Below the pieces are notes generated by a model. The model made no database searches, had not been told where the DNA came from, and saw only the letters and a list, made by a program, of their open reading frames with translations. A program made the translations under genes and the position numbers. From Undibacterium paludis (lineage in GTDB: Bacteria; Pseudomonadota; Gammaproteobacteria; Burkholderiales; Burkholderiaceae_D), in the NCBI RefSeq assembly GCF_022568815.1, contig NZ_JAKZHX010000003.1, positions 248,001-312,000 on the forward strand: a DNA stretch of 64,000 nucleotides. The letters are read 5' to 3'. Below are positions 1-8,251 of the stretch, one piece after another; within the stretch, counting starts at the first letter, position 1; each line of letters opens with the position of its first letter.

Positions 1-205
1 CGCTGATGCTGAAAATGACTCTGGCTACGGCTCACGCGTTTTGAATGAATACAAGCGCCTCAAAGATGTATCCGCCGGTAAGAGCGTGCCTACCGTGTTC
101 AGCACTCCTGCACCAGTTGCGCCGCGCCCGGTTGAGCCAGCGCACAAGCCTGAGCCAACTGAAGCCAAGGCAGAAGTGAAAAAAGACCAGGTAGCTGCTT
201 TATAA
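1..205 (+). CDS. C-terminal end of an unrecognised protein (partial)
   Basis: An open frame enters from the left edge and stops at TAA 203-205. About 67 residues are visible. They begin with a charged stretch (AENDSGYGSRVLNEYKRL) and end in a low-complexity Pro/Ala/Lys/Glu-rich tail (APVAPRPVEPAHKPEPTEAK). Such tails are usually disordered. The family cannot be named from this fragment. The bidirectional terminator just downstream supports a real gene end. Confidence is high that this is coding and nil for function. Confidence 0.6.
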   Translation, partial: ADAENDSGYGSRVLNEYKRLKDVSAGKSVPTVFSTPAPVAPRPVEPAHKPEPTEAKAEVKKDQVAAL

Positions 206-237
206 AAGACACCACTGTCCCAAGCATCACCACAATG

Positions 238-275
238 AAAAAAAGCCACCTGATTATGAGTCAGGTGGCTTTTTT
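238..275. terminator. bidirectional intrinsic terminator
   Basis: A perfect 9-bp stem (GCCACCTGA at 245-253 with TCAGGTGGC at 261-269) has a 7-nt loop. An A-run precedes it and a T-run follows it, so it can end transcription on both strands. It lies between the incoming plus-strand gene and the convergent aminotransferase gene. Confidence 0.9.
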
Positions 276-328
276 CATTGCTTGTTGAATTCTTTTGAAT
301 TCACCCGTGAACTCACTGACAAATTCGC

Positions 329-1495
329 TTACGCGACAGGCAAAAACTTTTTCAGGCGCGCCACTGCTTCCTGCAGGTTCTCCAGAGAGTTGGCATAAGA
401 AATCCGTATATAGGATCTTGCCGTAGCCGGACCAAAATCCAGCCCCGGCACAATCACTACCCCGGCCTCATTCAAGACCTGTTTGGCAAAGGCATCCGCA
501 TCATCAGTGAACCTGGAGCAATCGGCATACACATAGAATGCACCATCCGGCATCACCGGTATGCCAAAGCCCAGGTCACGCAAGGCTGGAACGATGTAGT
601 CACGCCTGCGCTTGAATTCTGCCTTGCGCTCTTCATAGATGGCAATTGTCTCAGGTTCAAAACAGGCCAGTGCCGCATACTGAGCAACCGAAGACGGGCA
701 AATGAACAGGTTTTGCGCGAGCTTTTCCAGTTGCGGGACAATACGCTCAGGGACAACCAGCCAGCCAAGACGCCAGCCTGTCATATTGAAATACTTGCTG
801 AAGCTGTTGATGACGACCACATCCTCATCCAGGGACAATGCAGAGAATGGCGCTGTGTCATACGATAGTCCCTGGTATATCTCATCAACAATGCTGAAAC
901 CGCCAAGCTCTTTTACGGCAGCGACTATTTTGCCAAGTTCATCCTTGTCTATCGAAGTACCGGTAGGATTGGAGGGTGATGCCAGCAAGACACCGGCGCT
1001 GAGCGCATCCCATTGCTGGCGAACTATCGCCTCTGTCAATTGAAACCTGTGTTCAGGTCCGCTGGCGATCAACTTCGCCCTGCCCTCGAATGCCGCCACA
1101 AAATGACGATTGCATGGATAGCAGGGGTCAGGCATCAAGACTTCACGCCCCGGCTCAACCAGGCTGGCGCAAGCCAGCAAAAGTGCCGCAGAAGCACCGG
1201 CGGTCACGATAATGCGTGAAGTCGGCACATCCAGGCCAAACACTTGCTTGTAATGGTTCGATATTGCTGTACGCAAGGCAGGCAAACCCAGTGCCGAGGT
1301 ATATTGCAGGCGACCATCAGCCATGGCCCTGGCAGCAGCATCAATCACAGCTTGCGGCGCTGTAAAATCAGGTTCACCTATCCCCATATGAATGAGATGA
1401 CGGCCCTGGGCTTCCAGCCCGGCTGCCATTTTCATCAGTTCCATCACATGAAACGGCGCGATATTGTCGAGTCTTGAAGCGAGATTCTTATGCAT
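329..1495 (-). CDS. PLP-dependent class I/II aminotransferase
   Basis: Fold-type I aminotransferase of 388 residues, the usual length for the aspartate/aromatic aminotransferase superfamily. It transfers an amino group between an amino acid and a 2-oxoacid using pyridoxal phosphate in the cytoplasm. Visible family motifs are the N-terminal GIGEPDF, SPSNPTG (substrate carboxylate/cofactor-binding Asn), VDEIYQGL, and SFSKYFNMTGWRLGW, whose Lys is the Schiff-base lysine. A C-terminal Arg in SYIRISYA fits the substrate alpha-carboxylate site. The exact substrate cannot be read; annotated relatives are often called aspartate, alanine or aromatic aminotransferases. It stands alone between two terminators, separate from the nusB-rib genes upstream. 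Confidence 0.93.
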   Translation of the reverse strand: MHKNLASRLDNIAPFHVMELMKMAAGLEAQGRHLIHMGIGEPDFTAPQAVIDAAARAMADGRLQYTSALGLPALRTAISNHYKQVFGLDVPTSRIIVTAGASAALLLACASLVEPGREVLMPDPCYPCNRHFVAAFEGRAKLIASGPEHRFQLTEAIVRQQWDALSAGVLLASPSNPTGTSIDKDELGKIVAAVKELGGFSIVDEIYQGLSYDTAPFSALSLDEDVVVINSFSKYFNMTGWRLGWLVVPERIVPQLEKLAQNLFICPSSVAQYAALACFEPETIAIYEERKAEFKRRRDYIVPALRDLGFGIPVMPDGAFYVYADCSRFTDDADAFAKQVLNEAGVVIVPGLDFGPATARSYIRISYANSLENLQEAVARLKKFLPVA

Positions 1496-1552
1496 GGAAA
1501 TCCTTGGCCCTGCCTGAAATATTGAACCAATGTTCCGCTGGAAAATCGGTAC

Positions 1553-1589
1553 AAAAAAATGCCTTATTTCTTTCTCAAAAAATAAGGCA
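1553..1589 (-). terminator. intrinsic terminator downstream of nusB
   Basis: On the minus strand a 9-bp stem (1581-1589 with 1560-1568, TGCCTTATT/AATAAGGCA) is followed by a seven-T run at 1553-1559. It ends the ribBA-ribH-nusB transcription unit before the aminotransferase gene. Confidence 0.85.
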
Positions 1590-1620
1590 ATGTTTGCTAT
1601 TCAAAATAATGCTCTGGCAA

Positions 1621-2085
1621 TTACTTACCTGCAGCAACCTCGGCAGAGCGCAGCTTGGCTGCCAGTTTGTCGAGCACGCCATTGACATATTTATGACCAT
1701 CAAGCCCACCAAAGGACTTGGTCAGCTCTACCGCTTCATTGATGACGACACGGTAAGGGATTTCTATATGGTTTTTCAGCTCATAGGCACCGATCAGCAG
1801 GGCTGCGTGCTCTATCGGCGACAATTCGGCAATACCACGATCAATCAAGGGAGCGATATCTTCGCGCAGGGTGATCGATTGCTTGATCGCGCCATGCAGC
1901 AGTGAATCAAAATGCTCGCGGTCAGCCTTGTCGAAACCATGCGCTTCGCGAATATGCGCTTCAATCGCGCCGGAATCTTCATTATTGAGCAGCCATTGAT
2001 ACAGACCCTGCAGGGCAAACTCGCGCGCACGGTGACGTGGCGAGCGGCTCTTGCTTGGATTGGCGTGTTGGGATTTATTGTTCAT
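1621..2085 (-). CDS. nusB: transcription antitermination factor NusB
   Basis: NusB binds boxA RNA with NusE (S10) and is needed for processive antitermination of rRNA operons. The 154-residue protein has the all-helical NusB pattern: [16 protein letters not shown] near the N-terminus, the [17 protein letters not shown] segment, the [13 protein letters not shown] segment, and the NGVLDKLA end. I chose ATG 2085 because it follows an AGAGAAG ribosome site. A TTG at 2157 directly after ribH would add 24 poorly conserved residues. It sits 72 bp after ribH, the usual ribH-nusB order in proteobacteria, and ends at a terminator. Confidence 0.93.
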   Translation of the reverse strand: MNNKSQHANPSKSRSPRHRAREFALQGLYQWLLNNEDSGAIEAHIREAHGFDKADREHFDSLLHGAIKQSITLREDIAPLIDRGIAELSPIEHAALLIGAYELKNHIEIPYRVVINEAVELTKSFGGLDGHKYVNGVLDKLAAKLRSAEVAAGK

Positions 2086-2157
2086 ATCTTCTCTTGCTTC
2101 TTTCTTGCTATTTTTCAGGCTGTAGTGCTTGACTGCAACGGATGTGACCGATGACAA

Positions 2158-2655
2158 TCAGGCATCATAATGTACGTCTTCAGTAGCTTCTGCCAACTCT
2201 TCCAGCGCCAGGGTGAGGTTAGCCATTTCAACAGCGACACGTGCAGCATCACGGCCTTTTTCATGCATGCGTGCTTCAGCCTGCTCATCATTTTCGGTGG
2301 TCAGGATGGCATTGGCGACAGGTATGCCTGCATCAAGGCCAACACGGGTAATACCAGCACCAGATTCATTGGAAACCAGCTCGAAGTGGTAAGTCTCGCC
2401 ACGAATAACGGCACCAAGGGCAATCAGGGCATCGAACTGGTTGGTTTCTGCCAGTTTTTGCAGAGCCAGGGGCACTTCCAGCGCACCTGGGACTGTCACA
2501 TGCAGGACGTCTTCATTGAGCACGCCCAGCAAAGCCAGCTCAGCCAAGCAGGCATCCAGCAGGCCATTGCCGATGTTTTCATTGAAACGTGCCTGTACGA
2601 TGCCTACACGTACACCGGCGCCATCGAGGTTTGCTTCGTAATGTCCAACTGTCAT
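2158..2655 (-). CDS. ribH: 6,7-dimethyl-8-ribityllumazine synthase
   Basis: Lumazine synthase condenses 5-amino-6-ribitylaminouracil with 3,4-dihydroxy-2-butanone 4-phosphate, the penultimate step to riboflavin. The 165-residue chain carries [17 protein letters not shown], the [11 protein letters not shown] segment, and [18 protein letters not shown], which includes the catalytic-region His. Length matches icosahedral bacterial enzymes. It lies downstream of ribBA, which supplies the butanone phosphate, and upstream of nusB. No FMN riboswitch was seen ahead of this or the preceding gene. Confidence 0.96.
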   Translation of the reverse strand: MTVGHYEANLDGAGVRVGIVQARFNENIGNGLLDACLAELALLGVLNEDVLHVTVPGALEVPLALQKLAETNQFDALIALGAVIRGETYHFELVSNESGAGITRVGLDAGIPVANAILTTENDEQAEARMHEKGRDAARVAVEMANLTLALEELAEATEDVHYDA

Positions 2656-2763
2656 GATGTTCTTTCTTGCGCGTTCGCGCCTAAATTATCTGTATTATTT
2701 TCTGTATCAAATACCCGGCAGCCTGTTCAGGAGCTGATGCGTCAGGCTATCGGGAAACATTTA

Positions 2764-3882
2764 CTATTTGTCTGCACAAGGTTTATCGAGATAACCGACA
2801 ACTTCCAGATTAAAGCCTGTCATCGATGGCATCTTGCGTGGATTGGCCAGCAGCTTCATCTTGCCAACCCCCACATCCTTCAATATCTGTGCGCCTATGC
2901 CGTAGTTGCGCAAATCCATACGGGCGGCCCGGCCTACGGGTTTGGTTTCTGGTGTATCAAGTGCCTTGAACTGGTCAAACATCTGGTCTGCCGTTTCTTC
3001 GCAATTGAGCAATACAACCACACCACATTCAGACTTTTTGACCGCCGCCATTGCCGCAGCCACATTCCATGAATGGGTGGTGGCCTGGCTTTCGAGCAGA
3101 TCAATGATAGAAACCGGCTGGTGTACGCGCACCAGGGCCTCTTTATCACAGGTAATGTCACCATGCACCAGTGCCAGATGGGCGGAGCCACTGGGTTTGT
3201 CACGATACACCAGCGCCTTGAAGCTGCCATGGACCGTATGCATTTCGCGCTCGGCAACCCGGTCAACGATGCTTTCTGTCTGGCTGCGATAATGAATCAG
3301 GTCGGCAATCGTACCTATCTTCAAGCCATGTTCCCGGGCGAATTCTATCAGGTCAGGCAGGCGGGCCATGGTGCCGTCATCCTTCATGATCTCGCAGATC
3401 ACCGATGCCGGTGTCAAACCGGCCAGTTCGGCCAGGTCGCAACCAGCTTCTGTATGACCGGCGCGCATAAGCACGCCGCCTTTTTGCGCCTTCAGCGGGA
3501 AAATATGACCAGGCTGGACAATATCGGCAGCAGTCGACTTCTTGTCCACGGCGACCTGCACCGTACGGGCGCGATCAGCGGCAGAAATACCGGTAGTCAC
3601 ACCTTCTGCGGCCTCTATCGATACCGTGAAGTTTGTACCGAACGAAGTACCATTACGGCTGGTCATCATGGCCAGATTCAGCTGGTCACAACGTTCTTCA
3701 GTCAGGGTCAGGCAGATCAGGCCACGGCCAAACCTGGCCATGAAGTTGATGGCTTCGGGCGTGACGAACTCGGCGGCCATGATCAGGTCGCCTTCGTTTT
3801 CTCTATCTTCTTCATCAACCAGTATCACCATACGGCCGGCACGCAGCTCGGCAACGATTTCCTGGGTAGTAGACATGCTCAT
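2764..3882 (-). CDS. ribBA: 3,4-dihydroxy-2-butanone-4-phosphate synthase with degenerate GTP cyclohydrolase II domain
   Basis: The N-terminal half (about residues 1-200) is a clear DHBP synthase that converts ribulose 5-phosphate to dihydroxybutanone phosphate: VDEEDRENEGDLI, RFGRGLICL, GHIFPL, RAGHTEAGCDLA. The C-terminal half keeps the end of a GTP cyclohydrolase II fold (DLRNYGIGAQIL, LLANPRKM) but lacks the zinc cysteines. The region where an active enzyme has LTGD and RCDCG reads VSIIDLLESQATTHSW. The second domain is therefore probably inactive, a common state in RibBA-like proteins of proteobacteria, and a separate ribA is expected elsewhere. Start ATG 3882 has AGGA upstream. An in-frame start at 3915 would add 11 residues. 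Confidence 0.92.
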   Translation of the reverse strand: MSMSTTQEIVAELRAGRMVILVDEEDRENEGDLIMAAEFVTPEAINFMARFGRGLICLTLTEERCDQLNLAMMTSRNGTSFGTNFTVSIEAAEGVTTGISAADRARTVQVAVDKKSTAADIVQPGHIFPLKAQKGGVLMRAGHTEAGCDLAELAGLTPASVICEIMKDDGTMARLPDLIEFAREHGLKIGTIADLIHYRSQTESIVDRVAEREMHTVHGSFKALVYRDKPSGSAHLALVHGDITCDKEALVRVHQPVSIIDLLESQATTHSWNVAAAMAAVKKSECGVVVLLNCEETADQMFDQFKALDTPETKPVGRAARMDLRNYGIGAQILKDVGVGKMKLLANPRKMPSMTGFNLEVVGYLDKPCADK

Positions 3883-4072
3883 AGGGGAATATCCTGAAGC
3901 GGCCGCAAACACCATACCACGCGGGCCTTCAAATTACAGTGCAAATGAATGAAGTCGCTATTTTAAAGGATTTACGCTCTTTCTTCCCGCGCATTCTGTC
4001 GATTTATCATGGATTTATCGTGTTTATATGAGGGATATGCGCCAGATAGCTGCCTGCTTTGGCAAGTGGTTT

Positions 4073-4948
4073 CTAAATTTGCAGTTTGCCCTGTGCAATT
4101 TCTATCACTTTGCCGCCAACATGTATCTTTTTATTAAGATCGACATCAAGATACAGCTGGCATGGTCGCCTGACCTGCTCCCCCTGGCTGACCATCAGGC
4201 TGGCAGGCAGTGCATGCCCCTGCTCGATCCACCAGGCTCCCAGATTGGCGCAGGCTGAGCCGGTGCCCGGGTCTTCGGCAAAACTGCCACCTTTCGTAGC
4301 GAAGAAATAGCGCGCTTTTATCCCCAGGCGGCCAGTTCCGTCATCATGTGCGGCATCTGCTGCAAATACATAGGCAGACTTGCGCCCCAGTTGATTGGCG
4401 GGCCAGTCGGACAATTTCGCTGCATCCGGTTGCGCCCGCCACACTGCGGCAGAGGATTTAAGTGGTACAAGCAATTGCTCGCTGCCAGTATTCACCCACA
4501 CCGGCTCAGACAATATGTCTTCCTCAGCCAGACCCAGCATGGCAGCAACCCCGGCCATAGTCAATTGACAGGCTTGCACATGTGGTCCAGGTTTGGCGGG
4601 AGTGGTCAAGGTCCAGCGACTGTCATTGAATACCAAGGGAATGATTCCGCCCCGGCACTCCAGGTCCAACTGTCCCAGCCCCTGGTTCAAGGCAGATATG
4701 ACATGGGCGCTGCCCAGGCTGGGGTGGCCGGCAAAGGCCATTTCCATATCTGGTGTAAAGATGCGCATCCTTGCGGTGGCGACTTCAGAAGGCAGGATAA
4801 AGCTGGTTTCAGACAAATTGAATTGCAATGCCAGTGCCTGCATTTCTTCATCAGACATGCCGCTGGCATTTTCAAAAACACACAAGGGATTACCACCAAG
4901 AGTCTGCCCGGCAAAAACGTTGACTATTCTGAATGCATATTCACGCAT
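4073..4948 (-). CDS. PhzF-family isomerase
   Basis: A 291-residue member of the PhzF family (diaminopimelate-epimerase fold, two alpha/beta barrels). Visible are VNVFAGQTLGGNPLCVF at the start, NLSETSF carrying the conserved catalytic Glu, MEMAFAGHPSLGSAHV, and DPGTGSACANLGAWW near the end. PhzF itself isomerises trans-2,3-dihydro-3-hydroxyanthranilate, but no other phenazine gene is near. This is likely one of the many stand-alone family members with unknown substrate. Start ATG 4948 has a weak GAAGCGAG site; ATG 4963 would add five residues. Confidence 0.9.
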   Translation of the reverse strand: MREYAFRIVNVFAGQTLGGNPLCVFENASGMSDEEMQALALQFNLSETSFILPSEVATARMRIFTPDMEMAFAGHPSLGSAHVISALNQGLGQLDLECRGGIIPLVFNDSRWTLTTPAKPGPHVQACQLTMAGVAAMLGLAEEDILSEPVWVNTGSEQLLVPLKSSAAVWRAQPDAAKLSDWPANQLGRKSAYVFAADAAHDDGTGRLGIKARYFFATKGGSFAEDPGTGSACANLGAWWIEQGHALPASLMVSQGEQVRRPCQLYLDVDLNKKIHVGGKVIEIAQGKLQI

Positions 4949-5057
4949 GGTCGCTCGCTTCATTATTTATGGTGAAAAATTAATCTTCACCACCATGCTG
5001 ACATATCTAGCTGGCAAAAATAAAGACAGATCAGATGTTTTTTGTCGATACAGGCAG

Positions 5058-5507
5058 CTACTGGATTCTGCTCATGCCTATCTGGTGCAGCATGATGATG
5101 GCCTCATGCGTCTTGCCCGCCACCGCATCGCTGAGCGTATAACTGTCGAGCTGCTTGTAAAAGCTAGCCAGGGCCGTGTCGAGTATCGATTTCAACTGGC
5201 AATTGCCGCGCAGGGCACAAGGCGGTGTAGCACAGTCTATCAATGTGCTCCCGCCTTCCAGTGTGTGAATGACGCTGCCAAGACGATAAGCCGATGTCGG
5301 CTGCGCCAGCGCCAGGCCGCCGCCCTTGCCTCTGGTCGTCCTGATCCAGCCTTGTTGCCCCAGGAAGTGGACGACCTTGACCAGATGATTGCGCGAAATC
5401 TCAAACTTGCCGGCAATTTCCGTAATCGTGACCGGGGTTTCACCTTGCTGGTGACTCAGGTACATCAGGACACGCAGGCCCAGGTCAGTAAAGTGCGTCA
5501 ATTGCAT
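5058..5507 (-). CDS. nsrR: Rrf2-family nitric oxide-sensing repressor NsrR
   Basis: A 149-residue Rrf2-family repressor with an N-terminal winged helix (LRVLMYLSHQ, ITEIAGKFEISRNHLVKVV) and the iron-sulphur cysteines Cys92, Cys97 and Cys103 in CATPPCALRGNC. This matches the spacing in E. coli NsrR. Such proteins hold a [4Fe-4S] or [2Fe-2S] cluster that nitric oxide destroys, releasing target promoters. It lies 73 bp downstream of hmp on the same strand, behind a long hairpin, and NsrR-type operators stand ahead of hmp. The layout suggests NsrR controls hmp and, through read-through, itself. Confidence 0.92.
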   Translation of the reverse strand: MQLTHFTDLGLRVLMYLSHQQGETPVTITEIAGKFEISRNHLVKVVHFLGQQGWIRTTRGKGGGLALAQPTSAYRLGSVIHTLEGGSTLIDCATPPCALRGNCQLKSILDTALASFYKQLDSYTLSDAVAGKTHEAIIMLHQIGMSRIQ

Positions 5508-5523
5508 TAGGTATTCTCTTATT

Positions 5524-5557
5524 CATTCAGGTGCACGCCCTTGCCTGCACCTGAATG
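5524..5557. other. perfect 12-bp inverted repeat between hmp and nsrR
   Basis: CATTCAGGTGCA (5524-5535) is the exact reverse complement of 5546-5557, with a 10-nt loop. It begins 16 bp upstream of the nsrR start. No T-run follows it on the minus strand, so it is not a classic terminator. It could act as an mRNA-stabilising or attenuating hairpin that makes nsrR less abundant than hmp, or as a protein-binding dyad. Confidence 0.6.
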
Positions 5558-5580
5558 GCAAACTCCGGCATCAATCAATA

Positions 5581-6798
5581 TCAATCGGCAAAACCACCGC
5601 TGCCAAATGCTTCCTTGTGTATACGGCTGGCATCGACACCCAGTGACTTCAGGCTGGCAACTTGCGCCTGCATGAAAGCGCGTGGCCCACAGACATAGTA
5701 GTCAGCTTGCGGCAAAATCACTTCATCGGCAATCTTGCCCAAGTCCAGGCGACCAGTGTAATCGTAATCAACATTTACCTTGTCATTGGCGCGCGGGGTT
5801 TCGTAGTACACCATGGATTTTACCTGAGGATGTACTTGCGCCAGCTCCCGCACACGATGCTTGAATGCATGCACCCCGCCATGACGACAGGCATGCAGGA
5901 AACGGATCTGCCGCGCTGACTTCTGTGCCGTCAAATGCTCAAGCATGGACAACTTCGGCGTCAGACCGACACCGGCGCTGATCAGGACTACTGGTGTATC
6001 CCGGTCTTCGTGCAGGAAATAATCTCCCATGGGCGGCGCCACTTCCAGGATGGCACCTTCGCTGATGTCGCGGTGCAAAACATTTGACACCATGCCTGCT
6101 GGCTTTTCTGCCATTTGGGCCTCACGCTTGACCGATATGCGCAAGTAGGCATTACCAGGCGCTGCTGACAGGCTGTACTGACGCGGCTGCATCATACCCA
6201 GTTCGGGCACAAAGACCTTGACGGTAATGTATTGGCCTGGTCTGTATGCTGGTACTTTGCCGCCATCTGCCGGACGCAGGTAGAAGGAAGTGATTTCTTC
6301 ACTTTCCATGACCTTTTCGCTGACCTTGAATGCTCGCCAACCTGTCCAGCCGCCTTCGGCCAATGCCGCCTTGCCATAAATGTCGTTTTCCAGGCCCGTC
6401 AATACGTCGGCAAGTTGACCATAAGCTGCCGCCCAGGCAGCAATCAGCTCATCACTGGCAGCCTCGCCCAGAACCTCTTTGATCGAAGCCAGCAAATGCC
6501 CGCCGACGATGGGGTAATGCTCTGCCCTGATGCCGACACTGACATGCTTGTTGGCGACCAGGGTCAGTACCGGCAGCAAGACCATGGGATCATCAATATG
6601 CTCAGCATAAGCGAGCACGGCCATCGCCAGCGCTTGCTGCTGTCCACCCGATTGCTGGTTGCCCTGGTTGAATACTGGTTTAAGTTCAGGGTTATGTGCA
6701 AACATGCGCGCATAGAAATGACGTGTCAGGGTGACGCCATGTTCTTTTAAAACAGGCACAGTTGCTTTTACTAAATCTCTGATTGATTGGTCTAACAT
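5581..6798 (-). CDS. hmp: flavohaemoprotein / nitric oxide dioxygenase
   Basis: Hmp oxidises nitric oxide to nitrate using O2 and NAD(P)H in the cytoplasm. The 405-residue protein has the full architecture. The N-terminal globin domain (about 1-145) has Tyr29 and Gln53 on the distal side and His85 (NKHVSVG) as proximal haem ligand. An FAD-binding domain follows with RQYSLSAAP, then an NAD-binding domain with SAGVGLTPKLSMLEHL and YYVCGPRAFM. Length and domains match E. coli Hmp. Two NsrR-type palindromes lie at 6830-6854 and 6928-6952, pointing to derepression by nitric oxide. nsrR follows downstream. Confidence 0.97.
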   Translation of the reverse strand: MLDQSIRDLVKATVPVLKEHGVTLTRHFYARMFAHNPELKPVFNQGNQQSGGQQQALAMAVLAYAEHIDDPMVLLPVLTLVANKHVSVGIRAEHYPIVGGHLLASIKEVLGEAASDELIAAWAAAYGQLADVLTGLENDIYGKAALAEGGWTGWRAFKVSEKVMESEEITSFYLRPADGGKVPAYRPGQYITVKVFVPELGMMQPRQYSLSAAPGNAYLRISVKREAQMAEKPAGMVSNVLHRDISEGAILEVAPPMGDYFLHEDRDTPVVLISAGVGLTPKLSMLEHLTAQKSARQIRFLHACRHGGVHAFKHRVRELAQVHPQVKSMVYYETPRANDKVNVDYDYTGRLDLGKIADEVILPQADYYVCGPRAFMQAQVASLKSLGVDASRIHKEAFGSGGFAD

Positions 6799-6829
6799 TT
6801 TTTGCCTTTATATGATGTGAAGCTCCATT

Positions 6830-6854
6830 AAAAATGTATTGAAAATACATTTTT
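6830..6854. promoter_or_regulatory. NsrR-type operator 1 upstream of hmp
   Basis: A 25-bp palindrome centred at 6842, with AAAAATGTATT matched by AATACATTTTT around GAA. It starts 32 bp upstream of the hmp start codon. The layout (ATGNAT half-sites, AT flanks) resembles the known NsrR consensus of AAnATGCATTT inverted repeats. Assignment is by resemblance and by the adjacent nsrR gene. Confidence 0.72.
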
Positions 6855-6885
6855 AAGATCAAAATCCGAAAATGACGATATGATA

Positions 6886-6907
6886 AAAATCAATGTGCAT
6901 TGATTTT
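6886..6907. promoter_or_regulatory. perfect 22-bp palindrome in the hmp control region
   Basis: AAAATCAATG (6886-6895) and CATTGATTTT (6898-6907) are exact reverse complements with a 2-bp centre. It lies between the two NsrR-type sites. The order of the half-sites (ATCAA then TTGAT) is opposite to a canonical FNR/DNR box, so the binding protein is not obvious. It may serve a second regulator. Confidence 0.5.
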
Positions 6908-6927
6908 CAGCAATATCATAAGCCGTT

Positions 6928-6952
6928 AAAGATGCATTGTAAATGCATCTTT
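6928..6952. promoter_or_regulatory. NsrR-type operator 2 upstream of hmp
   Basis: A 25-bp near-perfect palindrome centred at 6940, matching at 11 of 12 paired positions, with half-sites AAAGATGCATT and AATGCATCTTT. It contains the ATGCAT core of the E. coli NsrR box. It lies 98 bp centre to centre from operator 1. Paired operators could allow looping or a graded response. Confidence 0.75.
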
Positions 6953-7016
6953 TTAATTTCCGTTGATATGAACTGGCAAGCTCAGCAAAACCTTGAACGA
7001 AGACTATGTGATTTTC

Positions 7017-8006
7017 TCAGGCAAGCAAGGACTTGGCGTGCTCCACACTTACCTCATCCGGCAATGAGATATGATTCTTCACCGCTGTCAGCTCCGCCAA
7101 TATGGAAATGGCAATCTCAGCTGGCGTCTTGCTACCTATATATAAGCCTATAGGCCCATGCAACTTGCTTAATTGTGCATCACTGACGTCGAACTCTTTT
7201 AGCCGCTCTCTGCGCTTGGCATTGTTCAGGCGTGAGCCTATCGCCCCCACATAAAACGCTTCAGACTTGAGAGCCTCCATCAAGGCAAGGTCGTCCAGCT
7301 TGGGGTCATGGGTCAACGCCACCACGGCGCTGCGACTGTCAAGTTTCATTTCCATCACCAGATCATCCGGCATGGCATGAACAAGCTGTACCCCTTCCAC
7401 CTGCCAGCCAGCCTGGTACTCTTCCCTGGGATCGCATACAGTTACCTGGTAATCCATACCCACTGCGATGCTGGCCAAAAAGCGTGACAACTGCCCTGCC
7501 CCTATGATCAGCAAACGCCAGCGTGGGCCATGCACAGTCTGCAAACTGTCATCCGTCAACTGCAGTTGCTGGCCCGGCTCTGCGATACCCAGTTCAACCT
7601 CGCCGGTCTTCAGGTTCAGTCGCCGCGTCAGCAGTTCAAATTTCTGCAAGCGCTGCAACAGTTCACCGAGCTTGCTGCGCTCAGACAAAGGCTCTATCGC
7701 CAGTTGTATGGTGCCACCGCAAGGCAGGCCAAAGCGATGTGCCTCATCAGCACTGATGCCGTAGGTGACAATTTCCGGCAGCACGCGCTGCATGCCTTCG
7801 CGCTGGACTCTGTCAATCAGATCATCTTCTATACAACCGCCAGATACCGAACCTACCACCTGACCATTGCTGCAGATAGCCAGGGTTGAACCTTCGGGCC
7901 TGGGACTGGAACCCCAGGTCCTGATCACCGTGACCAGCTCACAGGACAGGCCGGACTTGATCCAGGCGTGACAGGCTTTCAGCACTTCCAGGTCTATGCT
8001 ATCCAT
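7017..8006 (-). CDS. XdhC/CoxI-family molybdoenzyme maturation protein
   Basis: XdhC-type proteins bind molybdenum cofactor and help insert its sulphurated form into xanthine dehydrogenase-type enzymes. The 329-residue chain shows the N-terminal XdhC/CoxI domain (TWGSSPRPEGSTLAI, GSVSGGCIEDDLID) and a C-terminal Rossmann-like domain (LLIIGAGQLSRFLA, YVGAIGSRLNNAKRRERL, SKTPAEIAISILAEL). No molybdoenzyme subunit gene is adjacent, so its client is encoded elsewhere. It ends 65 bp before operator 2 on the same strand as hmp, so hmp has its own promoter in between. Confidence 0.9.
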   Translation of the reverse strand: MDSIDLEVLKACHAWIKSGLSCELVTVIRTWGSSPRPEGSTLAICSNGQVVGSVSGGCIEDDLIDRVQREGMQRVLPEIVTYGISADEAHRFGLPCGGTIQLAIEPLSERSKLGELLQRLQKFELLTRRLNLKTGEVELGIAEPGQQLQLTDDSLQTVHGPRWRLLIIGAGQLSRFLASIAVGMDYQVTVCDPREEYQAGWQVEGVQLVHAMPDDLVMEMKLDSRSAVVALTHDPKLDDLALMEALKSEAFYVGAIGSRLNNAKRRERLKEFDVSDAQLSKLHGPIGLYIGSKTPAEIAISILAELTAVKNHISLPDEVSVEHAKSLLA

Positions 8007-8251
8007 TAATTTTACAAAAAGAGTATTGATGAAATTGTTTTACTTCCGGCACTACTATAAACAAGTATCAGACTTGCTGCTCGGCCCTGCAATACCGACG
8101 TCAGATGGGGGAAATTGCCCCAACACAGTCACCTTGAAGCCCTGCCCCTGGCATGTTAATTAAGACAATAAATTTATCTATACAATTTGATGGACCAGGC
8201 CCCTGATCTTTGCATTACAATGCCTGCCAGACTAATGCTCTGGAGACCACC

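Noticed and set aside
2086..2157. Longer nusB starting at TTG 2157
   Set aside because: The extra 24 residues lie outside the NusB fold and the TTG has no ribosome site, while ATG 2085 does.
2170..3072. A 300-codon plus-strand frame across ribH and ribBA
   Set aside because: It lies antisense to two clear riboflavin genes, and its translation has no family character.
3883..4072. FMN riboswitch ahead of ribBA
   Set aside because: The spacer shows none of the conserved RFN elements, and its length is too short for one plus a promoter.
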